A stretch of 64,000 nucleotides of DNA from Trissonchulus latispiculum (lineage: Eukaryota; Nematoda; Enoplea; Enoplida; Ironidae), in NCBI GenBank assembly GCA_030248195.1, contig JASAND010023092.1, forward strand, positions 1 to 64,000, written 5' to 3'. Position numbers and translations under genes: made by a program. The stretch's first letter is position 1, and each line of letters begins with the position of its first letter. The notes below the pieces were generated by a model that saw only the letters and a list, made by a program, of their open reading frames with translations, was not told the DNA's origin and ran no database searches. Shown one piece after another: positions 45,165-57,607 of the stretch.

Positions 45165-46760
45165 TTCACCTTTTTCTCCCCCCTTATGGTTCGAAAAAAT
45201 TTTTGTCTCCGATTTGGCTGAGAAGTTGCACCTGGGGTAAATCAAGGCCGCTGATTTCAAAAATCGAATCTAGAAATCGATCCTATCGATCGATCAGTAG
45301 AATGGATCGATCAAAATAGATTAAAACATTTTTGTTACCATTTTTCGCGAAAAGTCGGCTATAAGGCAATTCGGGGGTGCTGATTCCGAATCTGCTGTCA
45401 AAAATCGATCGTTCTACGACTCAAAAATAGATTTTCATCGATTTTGCAAGAATTCGTCAATAACTCGATTTCGACAGCTCGGATCAAAATTTCGACTGCA
45501 GATTCGGAATCAGCACCCCCGAATTACCCTAGAGCCATGGGTGTACCTTGAGAAAACGTTGGGGGAGGGGGTAGCCGAAATTAGGGTGGGTGGGGTCAGC
45601 CCAGCCGGCGGTTTGATGTGGGGTGGGGTCCGGAAAAATCGAATTTGGGGGGGGGGGGGGTAAAAAATTGTTTGGTTAAAAATTTAGAAAAAATTCGCAA
45701 ATTTGATAAACATGCGTTAGTTCCAACCAAAAATCAACAATATTTCATTTTTTTTTCTAATTTGTTCGGTAAAAATTGGATTTTTTTGAAAAATTTTTAC
45801 TAATTTTGAGTCTAAATTTTCACACTTTTGAGGGTGGGGGGGTCTGGCAATTTTGGGTAGGTGGGTCTGGGATTTGGCCATTTGGGGGTGGGGTCTGCCC
45901 ATAGGTGTAATTGGGGGGGGGGGGGGGGGTTTGGGGGGGGGGGGGGGGTAACCCCCCCTCCACAGCCATTTTTACAAACCACCCCAAACATTTTTGGGGG
46001 CCCCCGCCCCCCCATCTGGGGGGGGGGGAGGGGGGGGGGAGTGGCGAAAGTGTGCCGCAGGCGCGAAAAATTGGCCAAAAATGGGGTATTTTTTGGGTAA
46101 ATTCTGCAAAATTTTTCCAAAAAGTCTAAATTTTTGGCTTAAAGTGTTTATTATTGCGAGAAATACACGTTTTTATCGGTTTGTGTGGACACTTTTTGGC
46201 TCAATATTGACCTTATTTTAGACTTAGAAGCATGTTGGCAATCAAGTCTTCGAGTTTAATGTCTAATGTCAAAATTACTTCATAGTTGAATGTTTTTTGG
46301 CATTAGCAATGGCTGAAAATGCGATTTTTGACATAAACATAGAAAAATTTTTTTGGGGGAGGGTTGGTGGGGTCGGGGGGGGAGGGTTGGGGAGGTCTAA
46401 AAAGGGGCCCCCCCAAAATTCCGGGGGAGGCTCCTCCAACCCAAATCCCCGTTACACCTATGGGTCTGCCTCCAAAATTTCATTTAGCACTTTTCCATTT
46501 GGGGGGGGGGGGGGGAGGGGTTCCCCCCCCCCACCCCCAGGTACACCTATGCCGAGAGCCGACTTTTCGCGAAAAATGGTATATAACAAAAATTTTTTGA
46601 TCTATTTTAATTTCGTTTCTACTGAGTGATCGATTGATCGGATCGATCTCTCAATTCGATTTTTGAAATCAGCGACCTCGGTTTACCCTTGGGACAACTT
46701 CTCAGCCAAATGGGAGAAAAAATTTTTTTCGAACCATAAGAGGGGGACCAAGGCGAAAAA
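45165..46760. repeat. Long-spaced inverted repeat around G-rich DNA
   Basis: Arms 45165-45365 and 46556-46760 share GCTGATTTCAAAAATCGAAT, GAAAAATGGTA-type text and ATCGATCGATC words in inverted order. A second, smaller inverted repeat lies at about 45380-45530 (AATTCGGGGGTGCTGATTCC and its inverse). Between the arms are very long G and C tracts (45640-45662, 45912-45960, 46000-46045, 46490-46540) able to form G-quadruplexes. Glycine- and proline-rich frames here come from these tracts. Confidence 0.75.
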
Positions 46761-47627
46761 AATCCCCCCCCCCTCTAAATTAGTGCCGATTTTTTTTCAC
46801 CATTTTACCACAATCCATTTTTACCATTTTGTCGGGTAAAAAATCACCGAGTTTTTTAATTAATCTGAGGACCTGTGGAGCTAGGGAAGATTTTAGATCG
46901 ATAGAGGGAAGTGCCGGGCACTTACACGCCAAACCGCTTCCAGATTGGCCAACATTTGCGAAAGTTAGAAGCTTTAGTCAAAAATCATTCTTTTTTCCCG
47001 GGTCTGACTATATATAAGGCACAATTAACGCATATGGACAGCGCGTACACTTGTATACGTAACGTACATACTGTCTACACGCATATGCGTAATTGTGTTA
47101 AAGACCTTAGTTTAAAGTGTACAGTGGTCAGCGAGAAAAGGGGCTGGTTTTTCTTGGGCTGGTGAGAGGCTGAGGCTGGTTTTTACCTAAACACTACTAT
47201 TGTCTTTCGCTTTTTCTGTACTTTTGTAGACCAACAGTCCACAATTTGTTGTTCATCATTTTGTCTTCATATTATAAATTTACTGCAGCTGTAATCATTT
47301 ATAATTAATAACTAGGGGGAGAGCTAACGCGCTTCCCCTAATAACTTTTCAATTAAATTAGCCCCACTCACTCATTGAAACAGCTTCATTATTAGTTTAC
47401 AAAAGTACAAAATAGTTTATGCCAGATGAGTTTTTAAGCGTTTTCATTATGGATTTTTCCGAAATTCAAATTTTTCATCTTTTTCGCTAGGGTTTGCTGT
47501 TGATATAGTTTGCAGTGCATTTGTTCTTTTGTTCTACAATTTATTCTAGGAAAAACAGCCACAAACAATATATAAATGTTTCAACCTCTGAAGTAAAATT
47601 TTGTTGATTCCTTTAAAAGTTTTGAGC
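46761..47627. other. Intergenic stretch, no feature recognised
   Basis: AT-rich sequence with no splice-supported exon or element ends. Text around 47020-47110 has short CATATGC and TACGTA palindromes. Confidence 0.4.
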
Positions 47628-48959
47628 TAAAGTCTGACCAAAAAATGTAGGGAGCGAAATTGTTTTGTTTATACTGAATTACCGGTACATTTTTGCTGCA
47701 GCAATGTATATATATATTTTCTGAACCGTCATGGCATGAACTTTCTTTTGGTTGAAAAAATTTTTTAAAATTCATCAAAATAAGACGATTTTTAAAGTTT
47801 TGAAAGATCAGTAGAAGTCAGGAACTAGCCGTTCGGTGGAAAATTAGCCCATGTCTCAAACATTTTGAATCCCGAATATCAGCTCATTTCGTCAAGAATT
47901 GCGATAGTTATTCAATTTTTTCGATTTTCAAAGCCTTTGATCTTTGCCGCTTTTCCAACTTTGACTGGCTATTACTCGCGACTCACTCAATGCAAAAAAT
48001 TTTTAATTGGATTTTCAGGACCGCTTACGTGTTAGCTTTCATGTGATATATGTGGTTTTTCAAAATTTGAAAATCGATTTTTTCGAAAAATACCACTTTT
48101 GACCCAAATTTCGACAATGCGAATCCAGCAAAAGTGGGTAAAAATAGCATTATCATAAAGTTTAATCTGAGCTGAATCCAGCGATATAAAGTTTTCGTGG
48201 CTACGACTTATATTGCACCCGTAATGAATTTTTAAACAATTTCGCATTTTTAGCCGGTTTTTGGCTAGTTTACACTATTTGCAGCAAATCAATGCACAAT
48301 ATATATAGCACAACTTGTCAGAAATCAGCTGAAATAGGAAATTGTTTAACAATTCGTTGCTGGGGCAGTTTAAGCCGTAGCCACGAAAACTTTATATTGT
48401 TGGATTCAGCTCAGATTAAACTTTATGATAATGTTATTTTTACCCACTTTTGCTGGCTTCGCATTGTCGAAATTTTGGGTCAAAAAGTGGTATTTTTCGA
48501 AAAAATCGATTTTCAAATTTTGAAAAACCACATATATCACATGTAAGCTAACACGTAAGCGGTCCTGAAAATCCAATTAAAACATTTTTGCATTGGGTGA
48601 GTCGCGAGTAATAGCCAGCCAAAGTTGGAAAAGCGGCAAAGATCAAAGGTTTTTGAAAATCGAAAAAATTGAATAACTATCGCAATTCTTGACGAAATGA
48701 GCTGATATTCGGGATTCAAAATGTTTGGGACATGGGCTAATTTTCCACCGAACGGCTAGTTCCTGCCTTCTACTGATCTTTCGTAACTTAAAAAATCGGC
48801 TTCTTTTGATGAATTTTAATTTTTTAAAAAATTTTTTTCAACCAAAAGAAAGTTCATGCCATAACGGTTCAGAAAATATATATTGCTGCAGCTAAAATTT
48901 ACCGGTAATTCAGCATAAACAAATCAATTTCGCTCCCTACATTTTTTGGTCAGACTTTA
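47628..48959. mobile_element. Foldback element with about 620-bp arms
   Basis: The ends are TAAAGTCTGACCAAAAAATG and CATTTTTTGGTCAGACTTTA. Arms 47628-48250 and 48340-48959 match closely throughout, for example TGTGATATATGTGGTTTTTC against its inverse at about 48525, around a centre of about 90 bp. TA-ending termini may reflect a TA target, but this cannot be proven without an empty site. Confidence 0.85.
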
Positions 48960-49263
48960 ATTGGACTTTTGAGACAAAAATTTCGCGCCTTCTGTGCAAT
49001 GATTGATGCCTACTCTTTCATTCTGTCAACTTAGTCAACATCACATCTCCCTTAATCTTGTTGCCTTTTGATTGAATTTCCTAACAAACGCTATATAGTG
49101 CCTGTGTATATACGTAGAGTTGGTTGCATTTTAATTGGCTCAAATTTTTAATGAAGCTTTAATTAAACAAGTTTTTACTACAAATTCTACTTTTTAGATT
49201 CAATTCAATTCAATTCAATTTAATTAAACAAACGGTTAACAAACTTAACAAACAAGTGCAACA

Positions 49264-52075
49264 TTACTGCACTGCACGCCTAACATCAAACAGTGCCTCA
49301 CAGAGAGCCCTCTTAAAAGAGGGCAGTGAAACTGAGTCGACCACACCTGCTGGGAGAGCATTCCAATCCATTATCACGCGGTTATGAAATAAATTTTTGA
49401 CAACGGTCAGGTTATTTTTCGGTACTCTAAGTTTAAACATATGACCTCGAGTAGTTCTCGAGGAAACATTACTTTGAAAAATAAAGAGTTCATCAAAATT
49501 AATGTCAATGATACCATGTATAATCTTATAGACCATAACTAAATCTTTAAATTTTCTACGGAGTTGTAGAGTCTGCGTTTGCAAATATAAACAGCGCTCT
49601 TCATAATTTAAATTAAGATTGCTTAAAATAGTTGCCGTAAAGCGTTTTTGAACATTTTCGATAACAGTTATATCCTTTATATATAAGGTAAGGATTCCAG
49701 ACTTAAGCAGTTTCAAGTAACGGCCTAACATAAATGGTAAATAAACTTAATGAAAGGATCCGTAGTAACAAAACAATGCGAAATTAAATGTGCCAACGAA
49801 AAACCCTTCTTAGCAATTTTCAAACAGTGGTCAGAAAATTTCAAATCGTTCCTAACTGTTACACCAAGGTCAGCTGCACTAGAGCAAACTTCTAATTCCG
49901 ACCCATTTACATAGTATGTGGCAGTAGGGTTGCAAGACCCCATATGTAAAACTAAACACTTATTAACAGCAACCTCCAACTGCCAAATACGTAACCACTC
50001 ACATACCGCATCTAAATCTTGCTGTAACAAGTTAGTAGTGCATCCTTTTTTCACTGATAGATATAACTTTATATCATCTGCATACAATGAGATCTGTGAA
50101 TTTTTTATAATTTCAGGCAGATCATTAATATAAAACAAAAACAAAGTTGGACCTAATACAGAACCTTGGGGTACTCCACTTGGCAACAATGACCATTCTG
50201 AGAAATTTTCCTCCACTCTTACCCTCTGACGTCTGTTAGTAAGAAAAGTACGCAACCAGTTAAGAAGTGTGCCACCAATACCAAAACTTTCCAATTTATG
50301 TAACAGTTTCTTATGGCTGACCGAATTGAATGCTTTTTTAACATCTAAAAATATGACATCAACATAATCACCCCTGTCTATTGCCGATCCCCAATCGAAA
50401 GTAGCATTAATCAAACTAGTCAGAGTAGACCTTTTCTTAAGGAATCCATGCTGAAAATTTGAAAAAAGGTTTCTGCGATTAGCAAAATCAATCAAAACTT
50501 CATTTATAATAATTTCCAAAGGTTTAATTGTGTTCGAAACAATACTAACATCGCGATAATTTTCAACCATGGCACGATTTCCCTTTTTAAAAATCGGTGT
50601 TACGTTAGCACTCCTCCAAATTTCCGGTATCCAGCCAGTGTTGAATGAAAAATCATACAAGAGAGAAAGCGGTTCTGCCAATTCAGCCGCAAACGTTTTC
50701 AAAAATAAGCTAGGAATTTCATCCGGACCAGTTACTAAATTAGATGCAAAACCATTTAATATCTCATAGATTTTTTGACATGTGAAATTCGGAGTCCATA
50801 TTTCTTGTTTTTCTTTCGGTTCAATTCTGGGTAGGTTACCATCATCAAAAGAGTAAACGGAAGCAAAAAATAAATTCAAAAGATTTGCTTTTTGCTCATC
50901 AGTCATTGCAATTTCTCCGTCTTTATTCATAAGCACCGGAAGAAGAGATTTAGGCTTAATCTTAGAATTTACGTATCTAAAAAATTTCCTGGGAGAAGGA
51001 TTCGTAAGCAATTTACGCTCCTGTTGCTGTAAATAATTTAATTGCATACCATGAAGAATATTTCTGTAACGCTCATAATCCCATTTTGATTGAAAGTCAA
51101 GATCTCTGGTAAAGTTTTTAAAGGCACTAGAACAACGTTTCTCCATGTTTCTAATATAGTCAGGCCAAAAACCAACAGATAACCTTGTGTCAACAGGTAC
51201 AAAATCACTAATTAGAGAAGAAAGCAAGTCCATAAATAAATTAAAAAATCTGGAGACTGGTGTTCCCAACCCGGTGATCCAAAAGGTTTGAAACCAATTT
51301 ATTTGAGTCAACTTAGTACTTATGGCTATTCTATCCATACGATAAAAATTTTTAAAGCTTTTGGGTTGAGGAATATCTAATTCGACTAAAATATCAAAAA
51401 TTACTGAGGCATGATGTTCCGAGTGGTGAGCATATTAAAGGAGCTGAGAGAGAGTTGATGTCAGTTGTAAAAACTAAGTCTAAAATATGTGGTGGATTAA
51501 AACGAGTTGGTGCAGAAACTACTTGTTTTAAACCAAAAGCAGACATTTCAATAGCAAAATTTGAGAAAGCGGCAATATTTGACTGCATCGTATCCCAATT
51601 TACCGAGGGCAAATTAAAGTCGCCCATAATAATTGTTGGAAAACTAAAATTAATTTTTGTCAAATCATCTAAAATACCAGCTAATGCTTCAACATTATTT
51701 GGAGGACGATAAAAAAGGCACAGGTTAACAGTTTTTCTTCTAAACTTCAGCTCAAGCCATAAACCTTCAGATCTTAAATTAGAGTTTGAAGTAGGAACTC
51801 TGACCGAGAGATCAGAATTTACAAGGAAACAAACACCTCCTCCATGTCTAGACCTATCCTTACGATAAACTGAATAATTATCATTGCAACAAAATTCAAA
51901 ATTGGCAACTTCATTACTCAATTTCGATTCAGTTACAGCCACTATATCAGGTTTGACATTTTCAAGCAAAAACTTCAGTTGAGTACGCTTAGATAAGATT
52001 CCATTGACATTGCATAGATGAACTCTTATTTTATTGCGATCAGAGCGGAATTTAACAACATACTCAAAGTCGCTG
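49264..52075 (-). pseudogene. LINE ORF2: endonuclease and reverse transcriptase, interrupted
   Basis: From 52075 downward: the endonuclease starts IRVHLCNVNGILSKRTQLKF and continues VAVTESKL, RHGGGVCFLV, YRPPNN, IIMGDFNLPSVNWD, APTR and ILDLVFT. Its final conserved His region (SEHHASV) is in another frame, so there is a frameshift near 51420. The reverse transcriptase (51338-49725) shows ANVTPIFKKGN, QHGFLKKRSTLT, GVPQGSVLGPTLFLFYINDL and the catalytic YADDIKLY. The C-terminal region (49731-49264) has IENVQKRFT, TRGHMFKLRVP and FHNRVIMDWNALPAGVV, typical of the CR1/Jockey group. A stop and a frameshift separate it from the reverse transcriptase. In an intact element this protein would nick the target and copy its RNA there. 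Confidence 0.9.
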
Positions 52076-52078
52076 ACC

Positions 52079-52908
52079 TTATAGAGGGGTGTGAGGTGGC
52101 CCCGAACCCAGCCGATCTAAGCCAGCAGTCGCACCATTTGGTGGAACTGCAGGCCTGACCGGGCCCCCCCGACCACCCGAACCCATGCCATTAGACTCAG
52201 TCTCACTAACCTGAAAGACAGCCTCAACATCATCAGAAACCAAATTAGCTTGTTGCCGTCTTTGCCACGCAATTCTTCTAGCTTCTCGTTCGCTATAAGT
52301 CAAGTCCCGTCGAATATGCAAGTCCGGCCATTTCTTCTCGCGAGCCGCCTCCAGGATCGTTCGCTTCGAATCCGAGTCAGCCAAGGTGACCTTCAGCATT
52401 CTAAATCGGCCAGGGACAGTCGGGCGGGGACCGTCCCTCCAGACCTTCACAACCTTATCGGCAGAAACGTCCACTTTGGCCAGTTCTTCCCGAACGATAG
52501 CAATGTCCGGACTTTTCCCGATCAGGAGCAGTGCCGAAAATTACAATATTATCTCTTCTTCTGATGGAGCTCATCCATTTCACGATTCGCTTCGAAAACC
52601 GCTTTGAAAGCTGCAGACGCTGCAGCAGCAGCGAAATCTGCAGCAAGACTGCGAAAATTAAGGCTATCCATAAATGAAGCAATTTTCCCCTCAAGCAAGG
52701 ACAGTCTGTTGCAAATAGAGTCAACTGGAATAGAAGCCGAGCTGTCACCGGAGGAAGCTTGATTTTGCTTCAGTAAGTCCACTTCAGATTTCAAATCAGT
52801 AACTCGCTGATTGAGTTTAGGAATATCCGAGCAGCAAATAGCACATAAATAAACTAAAGCATTTCGGCGTCCTGGCGTAGTATAAGTACGAACAGACGCT
52901 AGAGACAC
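52079..52908 (-). pseudogene. LINE ORF1: nucleic-acid-binding protein with coiled coil, frameshifted
   Basis: The upstream frame gives YLCAICCSDIPKLNQ, LKSEVDLLKQNQ and a heptad-rich stretch to MDELHQKKR. The next pieces, RRDNIVIFGTA and then RPTVPGRFRMLKVTLADSDS, KRTILEAAREKKWPD and YSEREARRIAWQRR, lie in other frames. The order (Cys pair, coiled coil, RRDNIVIFG, LKVTLAD) is the usual one for ORF1 proteins of CR1/Jockey-type elements. Two frame changes are required, so this copy is inactive. Confidence 0.75.
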
Positions 52909-53023
52909 TCCCGAGCAAGAATCGGAATGAAAATGTCGAGTACTTCTGTATCAGTAAATAATTACTTCCGAGGCACCAACGGGTCGTTCGCTTGTTCCAC
53001 TGGAATACTTGTTGATGATAAAT

Positions 53024-53120
53024 TAAAGCAACCATAGAAAATAACGCAACCCTAGAAAATAAAGCAACCCTAGAAAATAAAGCAACCCTAAGAAAATAAA
53101 GCAACCCTAGAAAATAAAGA
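53024..53120. repeat. 18-bp tandem repeat, about five copies
   Basis: The unit GCAACCCTAGAAAATAAA is repeated about five times with small changes, just beyond the 5' side of the LINE. Confidence 0.85.
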
Positions 53121-53361
53121 TTTTGAATATATTATATAAATAACTGATTTTTAACACACCTCTGTCTCTGTGTAATGCTAGCAAGATACATGTTTTCAAA
53201 ACGTGAGTAAATTCGAAATTTTTAGGTATTATACGTATATAGTTACACAATTTTTTCAGAAAGATAGCAAAAATTTTTAGAGAAGTGTGCAACGTTAAGT
53301 CGTCGGCCAAAAAGAACACTGCTTGTCACAGTCTTTGTTGGTGAATGACCAGCTGCGGCCC

Positions 53362-56300
53362 ATGGACGCATATGTTGGCACAGAAATTGGTTTGTTAAAA
53401 GGTACGTATTTATTTATGTTTGCTAGAGCTTTTAAAAACTCATGTGTGATATGCTTTACTTTAAAATTATAATAGAACAATTTTGGTTTTCCAACTTTTA
53501 TGTATATATGTACCTGGGCTTATTCTAGGGATTTTTCCTTGCTCCCCAAAAAGTATGAGAGGCGAGAAATTTGGGGCGAAAACTTTTCTAAAAATATGCT
53601 AAAAATAGCGCTATTTTCCAGCATGCACTGTAAAAGTTTATTTGTATAGCAAAAATAAGCAGATTTAGTGTTGAAAAGGGCAAGAATTGACTGAAAATCT
53701 TGGCGCTGGAGAATTCTTAAAAATTTGGCCTCAGCGATTTTTTCTGGGCAAAATTTGGTATATATATACTAAGAGGGGCATCCAATTTTGGGGGATACAC
53801 GAATTTGGGGGATGAGGTGGGTCGGTTATGGGCATGGGGGCCCCAGTTGAATAAGCTCAGTGTACAAATGTATTTCAAAATCAACGAATGTAGGACCCGG
53901 GCGCTTTGAGCACTAATTCGTGTGCAGCTTTTGTACGTATGTGTATAAACATTATTATATACGTAATATTCTTTGTTTTTAGGAGTTAAGTTTGTCTCAA
54001 ACAGTTTTGATAACATCAATGAGCTCAGCCATCTTCGAAAAGCAGAGGATGAAATAACAAGCATATGTTGGGGTGACAGCGAAAACGTTGAAGTACGTAC
54101 GAATGATGAAATCATGTTGCAATCAGTTTACTGTAAATATATCATAGGGGTCGCGGTAGCGACCCCTATAATATGAGTGAAAATGGTCGAATGACCGTGT
54201 AAAACAAGGCTGCGCAGATTCCTGCGCAGATCCTGCGCAGATTATGTGCGCAAAAACTTGTACGTGTCGAGTTTAGTATGTTCCTGAAGTTTCATCCCCG
54301 TACCACTTTCCGTTAAAAAGTTATGCCAAAAATCGCTTACGAGAGTGATGTTTTTTCCGGTTTCTCGCTTTTGATGTCTCATAAGGGGGTTTTGTAGCTT
54401 GAATAACTACAGATAGAAAAATTTTTGCCTATGAAACCCATATATATTCTTGTAGTACAAGTCAAAAATAAGAAAATAAGCTAGTTTTTATGCCTCCCGG
54501 AGCCGGAAAAAATTTTTGGCTTGGGGCCAAAGTCGGCCAAAACGCTAAAATGGCCAAAAAGTATGCTTCAAAGGCGCCTTAATAAGTCTCAGATTGGGCT
54601 ATATATGGGGTAATACTGACTATATGGTTAAACAGTACACATATCGGGGTCGTTCAAATGCTATATGATTTTCCGCCTCCGTGCGTAATTTTTCTGTACT
54701 GGCCGGCCGAAGTTGGTGAATTTTGGGTGAACTTTGAACTTAAAATTTTCGCTTATTTTGCTACATGGGTGGCTCAAATTTTGCATACAAAGGTTGTTTG
54801 GGACGGAGAATCGATTCCCGCTATCAGTTTTGCTGCCCGAGTAACCCAAGTTGCTGGGTTGGTTTCACTTGACCGTCTGAGGGGTCAGGTCGGTAACCGC
54901 TTCCTGGAGGTCCATAGTAGGCTTTACAAAGCCTCTCCAAACTTTGTCTATAGGGGTTTTCTGGTGCGCCCAGCTCATTCCCGGTGTCCGTCTTGCCGTC
55001 TGACCCACCCATCTTGCTGTGTTGGTTCCACTTTGCCGTCTGGAGGGTCCGGTCGGTACCGACTTCCGGGAACATCATATAGGACTGTACATAGCCTCTC
55101 ATTGTCTATAGGGGTTTTCTGGTGCGCCCAGCTCATTCCTGGCATCCGTTTTGCCGTCTGACCCACCCATCTTGCTGTGCTGGTTTTTCCGGTTTCTCGC
55201 TTTTGATGTCTCATAAGGGGGTTTTGTAGCTTGAATAACTGCAGATAGAAAAATTTTTGCCTATTAAAACCATATATATTCTTGTAGTACTAATCAAAAA
55301 TAAGAAAATAAGCTAGTTTTTATGCCTCCCGGAGCCGGAAAAAATTTTTGGCTAGGGGCCAAAGTCGGCCAAAACGCTAAAATGGCCAGAAAGTATGCTT
55401 CAGAGGCGCCTTAATAAGTCAGACTGGGCAATATATGGGGCAATACTGACTATATGGTTAATCAGTACACATATCGGGGTCGTTCAAATGCTATATTATT
55501 TTCCGTCTCTGTGCGTAATTTTTCGGTACTGGCCGGCCAAATTTGGTGAATTTTGGGTCGAACTTTGAACTTAATTTTTTCGCTTATTTTGCTACATGGG
55601 TGGCTCAGATTTTGCATACAAAGGTTTTTTGGGACGGAGAATCGATTCCCGCTATCAGTTTTGCTGCCCGAATAACCCAAGTTGCTGGGCTGGTTCCACC
55701 TTACCGTCTGAGGGGTCAGGTCGGTAACCGCTCCCTGGAGGTCCATAGTGATAGTAGGCTTTGCTTAGAATTTCCAAACTTTGTCTATGGGACTTTTCTA
55801 GCGTGCCCAGCTCATTATCGGTGTCCGTTCTGCCGTCCGACCCACCTATCTTGCTGTGCTGGTTCCACTTTGCCGTCTGGAGGGTCCGGTCGGTACCGAC
55901 TTCCGGGAACATCATATAGGACTGTACATAGCCTCTCAAAACTTTGTCTAGGGGTTTTCTGGTGCGCCCAGCTCATTCCTGGCATCCGTTTTGCCGTCTG
56001 GCCCACCCATCTTGCTGTGCTGGTTCCACTTTGCCGTCTGGAGGAGGGTCCGGTCGGTACCGACTTCCGGGAACATCATATAGGACTGTACACAGCCTCT
56101 CAAAACTTTGTTTATAGGGGTTTTCTGATGCGCCCAGCTCATTCCTGGCATCCGTTTAGCCATCGGACCCACCCATCTTGCTGTGCTGGTTCCATTTTGC
56201 CATCTGGAGGGTCAGGTCGGTTCGGTGGGAGGTCATGGGGTCAAAAACTATAATTTTCCAAAAGTGGTCAAATTTGGAATCAACTGAAAGCCCTAAGCGA

Positions 56301-57570
56301 GCTGAGCAACTTTTGTCATAGAACTACATGCTCAAAGTGGCTGTGGAGTGCTGCGGTGGGGTGGGGTGGGGACTTAGGTGATTTTGGGTCAAAACTAAAA
56401 TTTTCCAAAAGTGGTCAAATTTGGTATCAAATGAAAGTTCTAAGCGAGCTGAGCAACTTTTGTCATAGAACTACATGCTCAAAGTGGCTGTAGAGTGCTG
56501 AGGTGGGGTGTGGTGGGGACTTAGGCGATTTTAGGTCAAAAATGAAATTTTTCAAAAGTGGTCAAATTTGGTTCCAAATGAAACGGACTTTTGTCATAGA
56601 ACTGCATGCTCAAAGTGGCTGTAGAGTGTTGTGGTGGGGTGGGGTGGGGACTTAGGCGATTTTCAGGTCAAAAATGAATATACTGCTCCATTTGGTTGGA
56701 ATTTTGGTTGGTTCTTTTTTGCGCATACATATGTAAAATAATAGAAAACAAGAACAAAAAATGCTCCTTCGTCGCATGTAAAATACATATGAGTCCTCTC
56801 AGGCAGGTTGTACGTAAGCACGGAAACTAGCCTGTAAAATGCATATGAGTGCCGTAGGAGGTTGTAAATTAAGGAAAACAAGTTGCAACGGCTTAACATA
56901 TGAGCCTGTCCTACAACGAGGCTCATATTGGCGTCACAGTGCATTCCAAGCCTTCTTAAAGATGAACATCAGTTCATCCATATTAAGGAAAAAAAATGAA
57001 TAGACATAACATGTTAACATTGTGGCTTGGAAGAAATGGACAGAACGAAGTGAACTATGACTGCTCACGTTGAACTGTATATACATGCAAGCTGATGTTT
57101 CCCTGAAACACTATGGCACCTACTATTTCGCGAAGCGCTAGTACAGTACACGTACTGTATTCTCGGAACACTATACACACACTACTCTCACATACGTAAT
57201 GCTTTCCCACATGGCTCTGAGTCAGAGCGCAAAGTGGCATGCCGTATTATGCGTATGCACAGTATAATGTCTGAGCGACAAGATGTGTGAAGGACAATTT
57301 TGTAATGAAAAGCTTTATGCAGTACGTGCTATTTATATGAAAGTAACATAATATCGACAAATTACATTATGACATACGCCAATATGAGCCTCGTTGTAGG
57401 ACAGGCTCATATGTTAAGCCGTTGCAACTTGTTTTCCTTAATTTACAACCTCAACGCCACTCATATGCATTTTACAGGCTAGTTTCCGTTTTTGTACAAC
57501 CTGCCTGAGAGTACTCATATGTATTTTACATGCGACGAAGGAGCATTTTTGGTTCTTGTTATATATATAC

Positions 57571-57607
<37 letters not shown>

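Larger units (their letters stand above)
49195..52950 (-). mobile_element. Nearly full-length CR1/Jockey-group LINE
   Basis: Read on the minus strand it has an ORF1 (about 52908-52079), an ORF2 with apurinic-type endonuclease and reverse transcriptase (about 52075-49264), and a 3' end against an (AATTG)n tract (about 49198-49225), as expected for a LINE with a short-repeat tail. Only a few frameshifts and stops break it, so it is a fairly young copy. The 5' limit is uncertain; an 18-bp tandem repeat lies about 80 bp upstream of it. Confidence 0.9.

Noticed and set aside
45861..46629. Glycine- and proline-rich open frames on both strands
   Set aside because: They are translations of long G and C tracts and have no other content.
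55543..56253. 236-codon open frame with repeated CAQLIPGIRFAV-type segments
   Set aside because: The peptide repeat follows the 165-bp satellite unit. The opposite strand is equally open, so this is not evidence of coding.
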